Assembly (NCBI RefSeq): GCF_001636425.1
Contig: NZ_LWJG01000004.1
Location: forward strand, 1 to 64,000
Direction of reading: 5' to 3'
Length of the DNA stretch: 64,000 bases
Source of the DNA: Heyndrickxia acidicola
GTDB lineage: Bacteria > Bacillota > Bacilli > Bacillales > Bacillaceae_C
Shown here in pieces: positions 55,753-64,000 of this stretch (position 1 is the stretch's first letter; each line of letters starts with the position of its first letter). The translations under genes and the position numbers were made by a program. The notes beneath the pieces were generated by a model. The model was not told the origin of the DNA. It saw only the letters and a list, made by a program, of their open reading frames with translations, and ran no database searches.

Positions 55753-56796
55753 TTAATGCAACTTTTTAGGCAAACGAACTGTAAAGGTACTCCCCTGTTC
55801 TAATAAACTTTTAACTGTTATATTACCGCCAAGTATTTTTGCGATTTCTTGTGAAATATAAAGTCCTAGACCTGTACCACCGTATTTTTGATTGCGTGAT
55901 TTCTCTACACGATAAAGACGTTCAAATATATGTTTCTGCTCTTCTTCTGAAATTCCCATTCCAAAATCTTGAATAGAAATTTGAATTGCATCTTCATATA
56001 CAGTTCCTTCAATCTTTATTGGTGTTCCTGGAAGAGAGTACTTTAAGGCATTTGCAATTAAGTTATGCAGAATTCGATTAATCCCTTCTTCGTCAGAGTA
56101 TATGAAAGAAATTTTATCATCTAAATCAATGTTAATATCTCGATCTTCAACCTTTAGTTGAACCTGAAAACTGTTTAATGCGGCTACTAAAGTTTTATCT
56201 ATCCAAACCTTTTTTATGACTAGTTTATGTTTTTTATTTTCTTGCGTTATGGTGAGATCTAATAATTCATCAGTTAATTGACTTAGGCGCATAACTTGAT
56301 TTTGAATAGACTCTAAATAAATAGGCCTCTCTATATCACTTACCATATTATCTAAAATTGCCTCGATTTGAGAACGTATTGAAGTAATTGGCGTTTTAAT
56401 ATCATGAGATAAATGAGAGATCATAGTATTCTTTTCATCTTCAGCTTTCTTTATCTGATTAAAGGACTCTTCTAATTGTTCCGTCATATGATTAAAGTCT
56501 CTTGCAAGTTCAGCTAATTCTTTTGGCGAATGTATATCTGCTATTTTTTCAAAATAACCTTCCGCTAGCTTATTACTATGACTACTTAATTTTCTGATTG
56601 AACGAAGAGTAGGTAAAAACAGTAAGTAACTTACAATGAAGGCAAATGTACAAGCAATAACCATAATCAATGTTACTATATAAGCGATATCGGGTTGAAA
56701 TATCATATATTTGACACTAAAAAAGACGATAACAATGACTAATAACAAGGCAGATCCATAAGATAGGAGGATTAAATTACGTAATTTCAAATTCAA
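55753..56796 (-). CDS. Sensor histidine kinase
   Basis: A 347-residue membrane kinase with two helices (~8-28 and ~38-62) and almost no extracytoplasmic loop, so the sensing part is short or in the membrane. A HAMP linker (~62-115), HisKA with His131 in SHLSHDIKTP, and a HATPase domain (N box HNLIANALKY, G1 IQDFGMG, G2 GGTGLGL) follow. The ATG overlaps the regulator stop by four bases. It is the partner of the OmpR-type regulator; the adjacent DoxX and DM13 genes are candidate targets or sensors. Confidence 0.92.
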   Translation of the reverse strand: MNLKLRNLILLSYGSALLLVIVIVFFSVKYMIFQPDIAYIVTLIMVIACTFAFIVSYLLFLPTLRSIRKLSSHSNKLAEGYFEKIADIHSPKELAELARDFNHMTEQLEESFNQIKKAEDEKNTMISHLSHDIKTPITSIRSQIEAILDNMVSDIERPIYLESIQNQVMRLSQLTDELLDLTITQENKKHKLVIKKVWIDKTLVAALNSFQVQLKVEDRDINIDLDDKISFIYSDEEGINRILHNLIANALKYSLPGTPIKIEGTVYEDAIQISIQDFGMGISEEEQKHIFERLYRVEKSRNQKYGGTGLGLYISQEIAKILGGNITVKSLLEQGSTFTVRLPKKLH

Positions 56797-57479
56797 TCCA
56801 CCTCCAGCTTATAGCCAAGACCCCAAATGGTTTTAATAGCAGGGTGTGGCCTGCCGTCTGATACATGTTCAAGCTTATCACGCAATCGATGAATATGAAC
56901 ATTCATCGTATTCGCGTCTTCATAATAGTCCGAACCCCAAACTTTTTCAAAAAGTTCCGACTTTGAATAGACTCTTTCCTTATCAAGAGCTAACACCCAT
57001 AACAAATCAAATTCTTTAATTGTTAAATCAAGTGGAACGTCATAAAGAATGGCCGCTCGCTTTTCATAATCGATTTTTAAAACACCTCTATTAATGAATT
57101 TGCTAGTATTTTTATTAATACGTCGTAAAATGTTTTTAATTCTCAATACTAATTCGCGAGGACTAAAAGGCTTTGTAATATAATCGTCTGCACCAAGCGT
57201 TAATGAATACAAACGATCTTTTTCTTGTGTCTTAGCACTGATAAATAAGAATGGAATTTCTTCATCTAAGTCAAGTACTTGTAAAATAAAATCATATCCG
57301 TCTACTTCGGGCATCATAATATCTGTCACAATTAAGTTGATTTGATTGTGCTGACAGATTTCAAGTGCTTCTTTACCATCTGAAGCTGTTAGCACTTTAA
57401 AGTTTTCTTTTTCAAGATAACGCTTTGAAACATCTAAAATTGTAGGTTCGTCATCTACGATAAGAATGGTTTCATTCAT
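56793..57479 (-). CDS. OmpR-family response regulator
   Basis: A 228-residue regulator: receiver domain (acidic pair in VDDEP, phospho-acceptor Asp53 in VTDIMMP, Lys in ADDYITKPFSP) and a winged-helix effector domain (KEFDLLWVLALDKERVYSKSELFEKVWG... NVHIHRLRDKLE). Start at 57479 behind GAGGGGTGG; a GTG three codons earlier is part of the site. It is co-transcribed with the kinase through a four-base overlap. The DNA target is unknown. Confidence 0.92.
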   Translation of the reverse strand: MNETILIVDDEPTILDVSKRYLEKENFKVLTASDGKEALEICQHNQINLIVTDIMMPEVDGYDFILQVLDLDEEIPFLFISAKTQEKDRLYSLTLGADDYITKPFSPRELVLRIKNILRRINKNTSKFINRGVLKIDYEKRAAILYDVPLDLTIKEFDLLWVLALDKERVYSKSELFEKVWGSDYYEDANTMNVHIHRLRDKLEHVSDGRPHPAIKTIWGLGYKLEVD

Positions 57480-57526
57480 CAATTCCACCCCTCTTTATAT
57501 AGCATACTCAGGACTGTTCTTTGATT

Positions 57527-57556
57527 CAAGTAATAACAGACCCATTTCTAAAAATG
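57527..57556 (-). terminator. Terminator after the DoxX gene
   Basis: AACAGGCCCATTT and AAATGGGTCTGTT pair on minus around four bases, between the DoxX stop and the response-regulator start, so the two operons are mostly separate. Confidence 0.65.
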
Positions 57557-57582
57557 GGCCTGTTCTATCAATCCTACAAAGT

Positions 57583-58053
57583 CTACATAGAACTTTTACT
57601 TTCTTTAATTCTTTTCGTTCTATCTAATAAGTAAAAATATAGGTTTGTTAAACTGAAATGGGAAGCGCACTTAATTTCTATCAATATTATAATCGCTACC
57701 AGTAGTTGTAATGGATAAATATAAATCATATTAGATAACCAATAATTAATGTTCATAAAGATAGTGCCTAAAAGAGCAGGTAAAATAAGAATACCTGTAA
57801 TTAACCCTATTCCAGCAAAGATCTCTCCCCAGGGAATTAAGAAATTAAACAAGGCTGTATTTGGTTCGACAAAGTGTTCCATAAAAGCTTTATACCAATC
57901 TGGGGTTACTGTATTACTAACGACGGCTTCCGTAAGACCAGACATAGTAAAATGTGCCTGTAATTTAAATGTGCCTTGTTGTAGCCAACTAATTCCAAGC
58001 CCTATTCTTATAAATGAAAAGAGATAGTTGCCTATTTGATTCAAAATTTTCAT
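57583..58053 (-). CDS. DoxX-family membrane protein
   Basis: A 156-residue protein with four predicted helices and the DoxX pattern (LFSFIRIGLGISWLQQGTFKL near the start; WGEIFAGIGLITGILILPALLG in the middle). DoxX/DoxD proteins are small membrane subunits linked to quinone or thiol redox chemistry in other organisms. GAGGAG precedes the ATG. It starts 43 bp after the DM13 lipoprotein gene, so they are one operon; both are extracytoplasmic-redox candidates. Confidence 0.8.
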   Translation of the reverse strand: MKILNQIGNYLFSFIRIGLGISWLQQGTFKLQAHFTMSGLTEAVVSNTVTPDWYKAFMEHFVEPNTALFNFLIPWGEIFAGIGLITGILILPALLGTIFMNINYWLSNMIYIYPLQLLVAIIILIEIKCASHFSLTNLYFYLLDRTKRIKESKSSM

Positions 58054-58096
58054 GACGTATCTCCTCGTCTATTAGTAATAGGCGATTCATAAAAGA

Positions 58097-58870
58097 TTAC
58101 ATTAGTTTTGCTTCACCGAATACAACGTGCGCTTTGTTGCAGTAAATGATGACAGTATTGTATTCTTTTGGATTAACACCATTTAAAGAGAAAGTCTGTT
58201 CTGGGTTTTTCAAATCAATCTTCGAAATAGATTTACCTGTTGTAGCATCTCCATCTTTGGTTAAGTAAACATGTAAGTCAGGACCTTCAGATGTTTTAAA
58301 GTTGGATAATTTTAGCGTTGTGTTTGTTACAGTAGCTGTACCACTTACATTCTTTTGATTATCGCCTTTAAATTGACCAGAAACATCCATACTAACATCC
58401 ATTAGTTTTGCTGCACCAAATGCAACGTGCGCTTTGTTGCAGTAAATGACGACAGTATTGTATTCTTTTGGATTAACACCATTTAAAGAGAAAGTTTGTT
58501 CGGGGTTTTTCAAATCAATCTTCGAAATAGATATACCTGTTGTAACATCTCCATCTTTGGTTAAGTAAACATGTAAGTCAGGACCTTCAGATGTTTTGAA
58601 GTGAGTTAACATTAATTTATCATCGCTAACTTTAACCATTCCTGAAACCATTTTTCCATTTTCGCCACTAAAGTTTCCTGTTAGTGTAGCCATTGATCCA
58701 TTCTCTGAAGTACTCATTGAGGAGTCCATCGAAGAATTCTTCATCTTACTTGTCATTAAACTTGATGCTGAACTTTGGGCACTCTTACTTTTCATTTGCC
58801 CATTTCCACAAGCCGCTAAAATTAATATCATTGTTAGCATTAAAAAAATGGCACCTAATTTTTTATTCAT
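58097..58870 (-). CDS. Lipoprotein with two DM13 domains
   Basis: A 257-residue lipoprotein: lipobox LAAC with Cys21, a Ser/Met-rich linker to ~60, then two DM13 domains (~62-155 and ~160-257) that are near copies (both contain FKTSEGPDLHVYLTKDGD and NPKEYNTV(V/I)IYCNKAHV). Each has one Cys in IYCNKAH, a position proposed for redox or heme-related electron transfer in DM13 proteins. AAGGAG precedes the ATG. First gene of the operon with DoxX; the regulator system follows. Confidence 0.88.
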   Translation of the reverse strand: MNKKLGAIFLMLTMILILAACGNGQMKSKSAQSSASSLMTSKMKNSSMDSSMSTSENGSMATLTGNFSGENGKMVSGMVKVSDDKLMLTHFKTSEGPDLHVYLTKDGDVTTGISISKIDLKNPEQTFSLNGVNPKEYNTVVIYCNKAHVAFGAAKLMDVSMDVSGQFKGDNQKNVSGTATVTNTTLKLSNFKTSEGPDLHVYLTKDGDATTGKSISKIDLKNPEQTFSLNGVNPKEYNTVIIYCNKAHVVFGEAKLM

Positions 58871-58976
58871 AAATAAACCACTCCTTAAGTTATTTGTTAC
58901 AGTTATAACTATAATAAATAGAAGTGATCTGATACTTACCTAATTCTTAACTATTTCTTAATTATTAAGTAAATGT

Positions 58977-59390
58977 TTGAAAAATGATTATATGGTTGCA
59001 ATAATTCATGAAAATCATAGATTAAATCAAGAAAAAAAGATTACTCTAGAAAATATCAGAGTGAAATTGTTTTTTGTAAAGGTGGACGCGAAATCGTTAT
59101 ATCAAAAATATTTTTTAAAAAATAATATTGAGTTTAAGGAGAACCTAACAGTTCAAAATGCTGAAACTTTAATTAATATAGTCAAAAATAACTTAGGTAT
59201 AGGTATTTTTTTGAATTTTACTATTTTCTCTTTCTCACAATCTAACCATGATACATATTAATCCAAGGATAACTCGTGATAACGGTATGAAGGAACACCC
59301 TGCGACAAAAGAATTCATTCATATCATGAATCAATTTCGTAAATCTGATCTTTTTGCACCGCGAGCGATTTCAGACATTGGAAGAAGAGC
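58977..59390 (+). pseudogene. LysR-type regulator, C-terminal remnant
   Basis: Two consecutive frames give NDYMVAIIHENHRLNQEKKI, then TVQNAETLINIVKNNLGIGIF, then HINPRIT and KEHPATKEFIHIMNQF, all recognisable pieces of the LysR substrate-binding domain. The DNA-binding N-terminus is missing and the frame breaks near 59040-59060 and 59240, so it is non-functional. It reads away from the DM13 gene. Confidence 0.6.
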
Positions 59391-59454
59391 TTGTTGTCAA
59401 ATTCATGTTGATAATGCAAAAAAGAGAGATTTCAAGAAAACAGGAGATCCTTAA

Positions 59455-60000
59455 GATTGCTTAAGCAGCCTGTTTTTGGAATATTTTCCGAAGGCAAAAA
59501 CCCTGAAAACAGCCGATTTTGGCAGAATTCAGGGTTATGTTTGTTGGGTGATTTCCCAGACAAGATGTTATGTCAACTTAAAGGGGAAAGCCAGTTACGG
59601 AGAAGCTGTAACTGGCTTTCTAACTTAAGTAATGAGAGATATTTAAAAATTATTGTATTCGTCAGCCGTAATTATGTAAGGGGAATATCTCCATGTTCTG
59701 AGGGAGTACAATAAAAACAATATAGAAAGCCGATTATTGTGTAGCTATAAAATAAAGATAAAATACTCTCTTCTCTCCATAGAAAACAGCAATTAAAAAG
59801 CCATTATTTTGAAAAGAGATTGATCAAAATGACAGCTTTCTATCTGATTAAGTATCAATTTTTTATAATAAAGTTTGTTCATTTCTTATTAAACAAAAGC
59901 ACCCATTCGTTTAGCTTAAGTGCAAATCTTCACAAACACTTGTTTTTTGTTCATAACTAACTGAAGTAAACGGCAGCTAAAAATAAAAACTGTCTGCTAT
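59455..60000. other. Hairpin-rich remnant region
   Basis: No supported gene. Stems: AACCCTGAA/TTCAGGGTT (59499-59536) and AAAGCCAGTTAC/GTAACTGGCTTT (59587-59619). 59796-59890 resembles 55622-55715 (TTTTGA...TGATCAAAATG, then ATAA(C/T)AAAGTTTG), and 59905-59935 (TTTAGCTTAAGTG) resembles 55352-55375. The block between the two sites is therefore flanked by related sequences. Confidence 0.5.
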
Positions 60001-60053
60001 TGTACCGACCCCCGAAAGTTAGAGTGAAAAAATCTAACTTTTTGGGGGTTTTT

Positions 60054-60617
60054 ATGGCTAAATATAGTGAAGAATTTAAAATAAAGCTTGTCACCGAGTA
60101 TTTAGATGGAAATCTTGGATATAGATCATTGGCAAATAAATATAATATGGGTAGCCAGACACCAATAGTTGAATGGGTAAAAGCCTATAAATCTCAGGGG
60201 ATGGAAGGATTAAAACGAAGAAAGACGAAGAAGGAGTATTCTGTTCAATTTAAATTAGATACGATACAATTTATGTTAAATACAGGTGCTTCTTATTTAG
60301 AAACTGCTGTTCAATTTAATTTGAACAACCCTTCCTTAATCAAACGCTGGATGAAAACATTTCATGAACAAGAAGTAGAAGGCCTGAAACTAAAATCAAA
60401 GGGGCGGCCTTCTATGTCTAAGAAACCCATTAATCAGAAGAAAAAGGAAGAAAAAAAGTTAACACGAGAAGAAGAGTTAGAACGTGAGAATGAACTACTA
60501 AGACTGGAGAATGCGTATCTAAAAAAACTGAGAGCTTTTCGCGAGAATCCGAACGCCTTTCACGAAAAGCACAAACAAAGATGGCATTCGAACTTAAAGA
60601 AGAAGGATTTCGATTAA
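60054..60617 (+). CDS. IS3-family transposase OrfA
   Basis: A 187-residue helix-turn-helix protein starting [19 protein letters not shown], with duplicated DNA-binding units (~5-50 and ~62-110) and a C-terminal leucine-zipper-like coiled coil ([21 protein letters not shown]). An A7 run at 60521-60527 allows a -1 slip into the orfB frame, which is open from there on, to make the OrfAB fusion transposase. The frame upstream to 60000 contains the IS end and lacks a site. Confidence 0.88.
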   Translation: MAKYSEEFKIKLVTEYLDGNLGYRSLANKYNMGSQTPIVEWVKAYKSQGMEGLKRRKTKKEYSVQFKLDTIQFMLNTGASYLETAVQFNLNNPSLIKRWMKTFHEQEVEGLKLKSKGRPSMSKKPINQKKKEEKKLTREEELERENELLRLENAYLKKLRAFRENPNAFHEKHKQRWHSNLKKKDFD

Positions 60618-61447
60618 AAGATATTCTTTTTGTTGTGGGAATTCCGGAAGCAACTTATCACTATCATGTGAATAGTTTTGGCAAAGAAGACCCGGATACA
60701 AAATTAAAAGAACTCATTACTCACCTATTTAAAAAGTTTTATGAACGCTACGGTTATAAGCGGATCACGAAGGAATTAAAGAAATTAGGACATCTTATCA
60801 ATCATAAAAAAGTCTATCGTATTATGCGAGAGCTAGGATTAAAATGTGTGAAATTTATGCGGAAATCTCGTAAATATAATTCCTATAAGGGGACTATTGG
60901 AAAGGTAGCGGAAAATCGATTATCTCGCCGTTTTAGCACACCTTTCCCTCTTCAAAAATTAGTAACCGACATTACAGAATTCAAATGTCTTGGCGAAGAG
61001 AAGTTATATTTAAACCCGATTCTTGACCTTTATAATGGAGAAATTGTTGCGTTTGAAATCAGGAAACGTCCAACGTTGGATCTTATCATGAAACCTTTGA
61101 AAGAAACATTAGAGGTATTAAAGAATCATGCGACCTATCGCACCACTATCCATTCTGATCAAGGCTGGCATTATCAACACAACCAATGGGTCAGGACGTT
61201 AAAAGAAAATAAAGTATTTCAAAGCATGTCACGTAAAGCAACCTGTGCAGACAACGCTTCGATGGAGAATTTTTTTGGCATTTTAAACCAAGAAATGTAT
61301 TATGGGGAAAAACTAGTAAGTTATGAAGAATTAAAAAGTCGAGTAGAAGAATATATCCACTGGTATAACAATGAACGATCAAAAACAAAATTATCTGGAT
61401 TGAGTCCAGTCGAATACCGAACTCAATCTAGCCAATCAGCTGCATAA
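60581..61447 (+). CDS. IS3-family transposase OrfB (DDE domain)
   Basis: A 288-residue rve integrase-type domain with the catalytic residues in VTDITEF (Asp), IHSDQGWHYQH (Asp) and SMENFFGILNQEMYYG (Glu). The N-terminal HTH_21 part YERYGYKRITKELKKLG is present. In IS3 elements it is mainly made as the OrfAB fusion by -1 frameshifting; the frame overlaps orfA by 37 bases. It looks complete. Confidence 0.9.
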   Translation: MAFELKEEGFRLKDILFVVGIPEATYHYHVNSFGKEDPDTKLKELITHLFKKFYERYGYKRITKELKKLGHLINHKKVYRIMRELGLKCVKFMRKSRKYNSYKGTIGKVAENRLSRRFSTPFPLQKLVTDITEFKCLGEEKLYLNPILDLYNGEIVAFEIRKRPTLDLIMKPLKETLEVLKNHATYRTTIHSDQGWHYQHNQWVRTLKENKVFQSMSRKATCADNASMENFFGILNQEMYYGEKLVSYEELKSRVEEYIHWYNNERSKTKLSGLSPVEYRTQSSQSAA

Positions 61448-61624
61448 TAAAACTCTAACTTTCGGGGGTAACCACCCAATTACTGTGCGTTTTAGAGTGT
61501 GAATTTAGTGGGAATTCTTACGCTATTTAGGACGTGAAACCTACTGTGGATTTGATTTTTGTACTCCAAAACCGAACCCGTTAATAGAAGATAAGCATGT
61601 TAAAACTTAAAGTCATTATACTTA

Positions 61625-61667
61625 AAGCCTGTATCTAAGATTACTTTTATAGATATGGGCTTTTTAC
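61625..61667 (+). terminator. Probable original terminator of the SPFH/RHH operon
   Basis: AAGCCTGTATCTA pairs with TAGATATGGGCTT (11 of 13), followed by TTTT. It lies just past the right target duplication, so before the 6.6-kb unit inserted it would have stood about 30 bp after the ribbon-helix-helix stop. The rest of 61668-62205 shows no supported gene. Confidence 0.65.
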
Positions 61668-62205
61668 TTTTTTACCAAGACCCGCTCAGCGATCGTTTTG
61701 CCTCAATATTTTTAATATACTTTTCTTTCCATATGCAGCTTCTTTTTTTGTTTATGCACATGGGGATGTTTATATTGCAATTCTTAAGGCGCACATTGCC
61801 TCATTCCATTAGATTCGTTTTCCTTCAGTATATATGTATGTATATAAATTATTAGAAAATCGTCTGATGTATAGTGAATATTCTTTTGAATACATTTTTC
61901 AAATCGTAAAAAATCAACATTAGTAAGATAATCTCTATTTATTAAAAGAATACATTTTTCATAAAGAAATCATAATTAATAAGTGTTTTTAAATTTTGTC
62001 CGAAACTCCATGTAACAGAAGGACTTTATGCTTTTTCATTGAATGATACTATCAACGTTTTCACTATTTCACAAGGTAAATAAGAATAGATTCGCATACT
62101 AACAAGAATTCATCTATGCTTCTAACATGTTCACAGGATTGTATATTATTTACTCACTTATTCACAAGAAGGTATTCGTAACAACTTTTTGCTAAAAAAA
62201 GATCC

Positions 62206-62337
62206 CTTCCAGGAATTCATGAGTAAAAACTGAATGAAAGCTGGAAGGGAGAACTTTTATTAAGAAAAGGATACTTTTCTATTGTATATGGTTAAACACG
62301 AATAGCCTTGTGAAACGTCATTTTTTTCACAAGGCTG
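62206..62337. terminator. Two hairpins downstream of the replication gene
   Basis: TCCCTTCCAG/CTGGAAGGGA (62208-62250) and AGCCTTGTGAA/TTCACAAGGCT (62304-62337). The second stands 9 bp past the rep stop on its strand. Its loop contains GTGAAACGTCA, a match to part of the iteron motif. Confidence 0.65.
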
Positions 62338-62345
62338 AACTTCTA

Positions 62346-63467
62346 TTAAATTATTTGATGCAATTTTACATCTGGACCATGTAAAGTGTATTCCCTTATC
62401 TTCGCATTATGGATTAAGGAATACGGAAGCTGCTCTAATGCCTTAGGCAAATAATTTCTGAATGCTATCCTGAAAAATGCACCGATCGAGTAAAATTGAA
62501 AGCTTCCTTTTCGGTCTCTTTCCAGATGTATATGAACACCAATTTGATCCATCGTGTCTAAGAAGAAGTTTTTCATAAAGTTGTCCCGGACCGTAAAGCC
62601 TTCTTCATCTTGATCCAATAGGTAATGCAGCCTCTTCACTACTTCCTGTTTAAATGAAATCATGACATCAATTTGATCGCGCGGCTTATACTTGATTTGG
62701 TGCCCATCCAAAAAGTACGTCAGTTCTTTGGACAATTTAGCCATGAGGGAGCCCACATTAAATTCATCCGCATTCTCCTCTACACACTCTGGTTTTAAAG
62801 AGAAGAAGACTTTCTTGATCCATAGTTGCTTCCCGCGTATTTCTAATCCCGCGTACTCAATCGAAAAAAGGGATTCTAAAACACTTAAAGTTTTGCGTAC
62901 GCCTTTAGCATTTTTATTGAGCTGGCTTTTTAGCGTTTTCATCATCCGCTCTTGCTTGATTTTCTCTACTTCACCTGTTTTGCTAAAGGACATGCCTGTG
63001 CGGAATTGGTTTAATAGGGACAGAAGCAATTCAATGCCTTCCGGATTGGAAGTACGGACAAATTCTGCAAGAATATTGGTCTCGAATAGGGCATTCGGTA
63101 TAATGAGATAGTTTAGGAATCCGCCATTCTGTTCAGGAGTATTGTATTTTTCAACATCTTTCAATACCAAAACAGGAAGACCTTCCTGGATCTCCTCTTT
63201 TACAAAATGATGACCTTCTAAATATTGCTTTCCGCCCCAAAGGGTTGAGTATGGAATTTTTAGTTTCTTAGCCCAATAGGATAGATTGAACTCCTTTAAT
63301 ATGCCGCGCTGATTTTGTTCAACTTGCAGCTGCTTTAACATCGTCATATATACGACGTAAGCAGAGGCTGGGGGGCGCTCAAAGGATTCATCGCGCAAGA
63401 AACGGAATTCTTCTAAAATAGCATGGTGCATCCGAAAACCATCGATACTGATATTCTTTTTCTTCAT
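62346..63467 (-). CDS. Probable plasmid replication initiator
   Basis: A 373-residue protein with a winged-helix-like N-terminal part (LSYWAKKLKIPYSTLWGGKQYLEGHHF, ~65-92) and a second helical domain towards the C-terminus (IDVMISFKQEVVKRLHYLL). GGGAGGGGGG lies upstream of the ATG. Directed repeats resembling iterons lie directly upstream. I do not recognise a named Rep family with certainty, so the call rests on domain layout, iterons and the nearby relaxase. Confidence 0.65.
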   Translation of the reverse strand: MKKKNISIDGFRMHHAILEEFRFLRDESFERPPASAYVVYMTMLKQLQVEQNQRGILKEFNLSYWAKKLKIPYSTLWGGKQYLEGHHFVKEEIQEGLPVLVLKDVEKYNTPEQNGGFLNYLIIPNALFETNILAEFVRTSNPEGIELLLSLLNQFRTGMSFSKTGEVEKIKQERMMKTLKSQLNKNAKGVRKTLSVLESLFSIEYAGLEIRGKQLWIKKVFFSLKPECVEENADEFNVGSLMAKLSKELTYFLDGHQIKYKPRDQIDVMISFKQEVVKRLHYLLDQDEEGFTVRDNFMKNFFLDTMDQIGVHIHLERDRKGSFQFYSIGAFFRIAFRNYLPKALEQLPYSLIHNAKIREYTLHGPDVKLHQII

Positions 63468-64000
63468 AGTGCCCCCCCTCCCCTGAATTTTTCTTAGTTT
63501 GAATTATAGCAGAGTGGAAAGAGAGGAAATGTTCCCCTTTATTAAGGGATTTTAAAAGTTGCACATAGTGTCTCAATCCCTTGTCCCTCAAGGGATGAAA
63601 AAAATCTCGGAAAATTTTCATGTGAAAGCTAGCGTCAAAGATTTTGCTGAAATGTGCGTATTGTGAAGGGAAACGTCATAAAGCAGTACTAGAATATTTT
63701 TCTTAAACGTTGATAAATCAGCGTTTGGTAGGAAATCATTCAAACAAACAAGCACAATGGATAAAAAGTTGCACATAAAATAGTGCAACTTGCTGTGAGA
63801 GGAAACGTCAATTTTTTTCGCGATAAAGAAAAGAAAGCACAAGGATGAATTCTTTTGTGAGAAGTATTCGTGTAAAGCCCCAGATTTTAATGATTTCTTT
63901 CATGAAGAAGCTCTCTTTATCGTTTGATCTTTAGACGTTTATTGTGAGAGGAAGCGTCAATCAATTTGTCTGTGCGTTAAGAAAGAGTCAATACATATAC
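63468..64000. other. Candidate iteron-type replication origin
   Basis: Four copies of an 18-bp motif of the form TGTGA(A/G)(A/G)G(G/C)(A/T)A(A/G)CGTCA(A/T) on plus: 63621-63638, 63662-63679, 63794-63811 and 63943-63960; a degenerate fifth is at 63856-63873. AAAAGTTGCACATA occurs twice (63554, 63764), the second forming a hairpin with GTGCAA. Spacings are 41, 132 and 149 bp, so this is a loosely spaced array. The region is AT-rich and continues beyond the window. Confidence 0.6.

Larger units (their letters stand above)
60002..61476 (+). mobile_element. IS3-family element (IS150-like)
   Basis: Inverted ends share CCCCCGAAAGTTAGAGT (from 60009 at left; complement at 61453-61470 at right). It encodes overlapping orfA and orfB with a -1 frameshift run, so it looks intact. 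Exact outer boundaries and a target duplication are not clear (no matching 3-4 bp flank seen). It sits inside the larger 54999-61583 unit. Confidence 0.85.
54990..61592. mobile_element. 6.6-kb transposon-like unit with 9-bp target duplication
   Basis: The unit spans 54999-61583. Its ends are inverted copies of the sequence bounding the 769-bp element: TAACGGGTTCGGTTTTG at left and the complement of TAACGGGTTCGGTTTTGG at right. ATAGAAGAT flanks both sides (54990-54998, 61584-61592), a perfect 9-bp duplication. Inside are palindromes, a two-component system, DoxX and DM13 genes, a LysR remnant and an IS3 copy. The IS3 ends differ from the unit's, so no gene inside explains its mobility. Confidence 0.8.

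Noticed and set aside
59248-59714. Two short plus-strand frames after the LysR remnant as new genes
   Set aside because: The first contains the tail of the LysR domain out of frame; the second runs through hairpin stems and lacks a ribosome site.
60002-61476. IS3 copy as the source of mobility of the 6.6-kb unit
   Set aside because: Its ends (CCCCCGAAAGTTAGAG) are unrelated to the unit's ends, and it lies wholly inside, so it is a later insertion.
63388-63842. Two short minus-strand frames upstream of rep
   Set aside because: They cover the iteron-like repeats and the rep start, have no supporting sites, and one overlaps rep out of frame.

Overview
The window looks like low-GC Bacillaceae DNA, and part of it is plasmid-borne. 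It carries Spo0E-type and spore-surface genes, B. subtilis-like gene sets (ansR/ansA/ansB, a yjgCD-type formate dehydrogenase pair, YfnA-, YlmA- and YjzC-like genes), strong Shine-Dalgarno sites and many TTG or GTG starts. A MobA/MobL relaxase with a hairpin oriT candidate (47.9-49.6 kb) and a probable replication initiator preceded by iteron-like repeats (62.3-64 kb) point to a mobilisable plasmid. No rRNA, tRNA or CRISPR array was seen. The species cannot be fixed from the sequence.

Layout. 0-3 kb: start of an IS110 transposase, a secreted C39-like peptidase, a Spo0E-like phosphatase and a tandem-repeat protein. 3-9.3 kb: asparagine/aspartate catabolism (permease, aspartase and asparaginase on minus; AnsR-like repressor on plus, with an operator candidate between) and a CAT-type amino acid permease. 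9.3-16.4 kb: an accessory stretch of remnants with a frameshifted GNAT, a serine hydrolase, a GC-rich SDR oxidoreductase next to a truncated aldo-keto reductase, an AraC regulator and a YlmA-like ABC ATPase. 16.5-27.2 kb: MetX-like acyltransferase plus MFS transporter, a PadR/DUF1048/ABC efflux operon, an MntH manganese transporter with MntR-like boxes, and an EmrA/EmrB/TetR efflux operon.

27.7-37.4 kb is a spore-surface locus: an acidic 42-residue-repeat protein ending in a CsxC-like domain, three CsxC-like paralogues (two nearly identical) and an exosporium-protein-C-like gene. Several have sigma-K-like promoters. A decayed PAS/EAL gene and a VOC gene lie among them. 39.3-47.9 kb holds a formate dehydrogenase module (large subunit, DUF1641 partner, HMA-fold protein without CxxC, CxxC mini-protein), moaA for its cofactor, and a decayed fdhD.

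49.8-64 kb carries a GNAT, an iron alcohol dehydrogenase, a secreted Lys/Gln-rich protein, an SPFH/ribbon-helix-helix pair with a 28-bp palindromic operator, a two-component system beside DoxX and double-DM13 genes, an IS3/IS150-type element, and the replication region.

The most unusual structure is a pair of transposon-like units (44189-44957 and 54999-61583). They share a terminal inverted repeat of about 27 bp beginning TAACGGGTTCGG, and each is flanked by a perfect 9-bp direct repeat. Neither encodes its own recognisable transposase. The larger one carries the two-component/DoxX/DM13 block and was inserted between the ribbon-helix-helix gene and its terminator.
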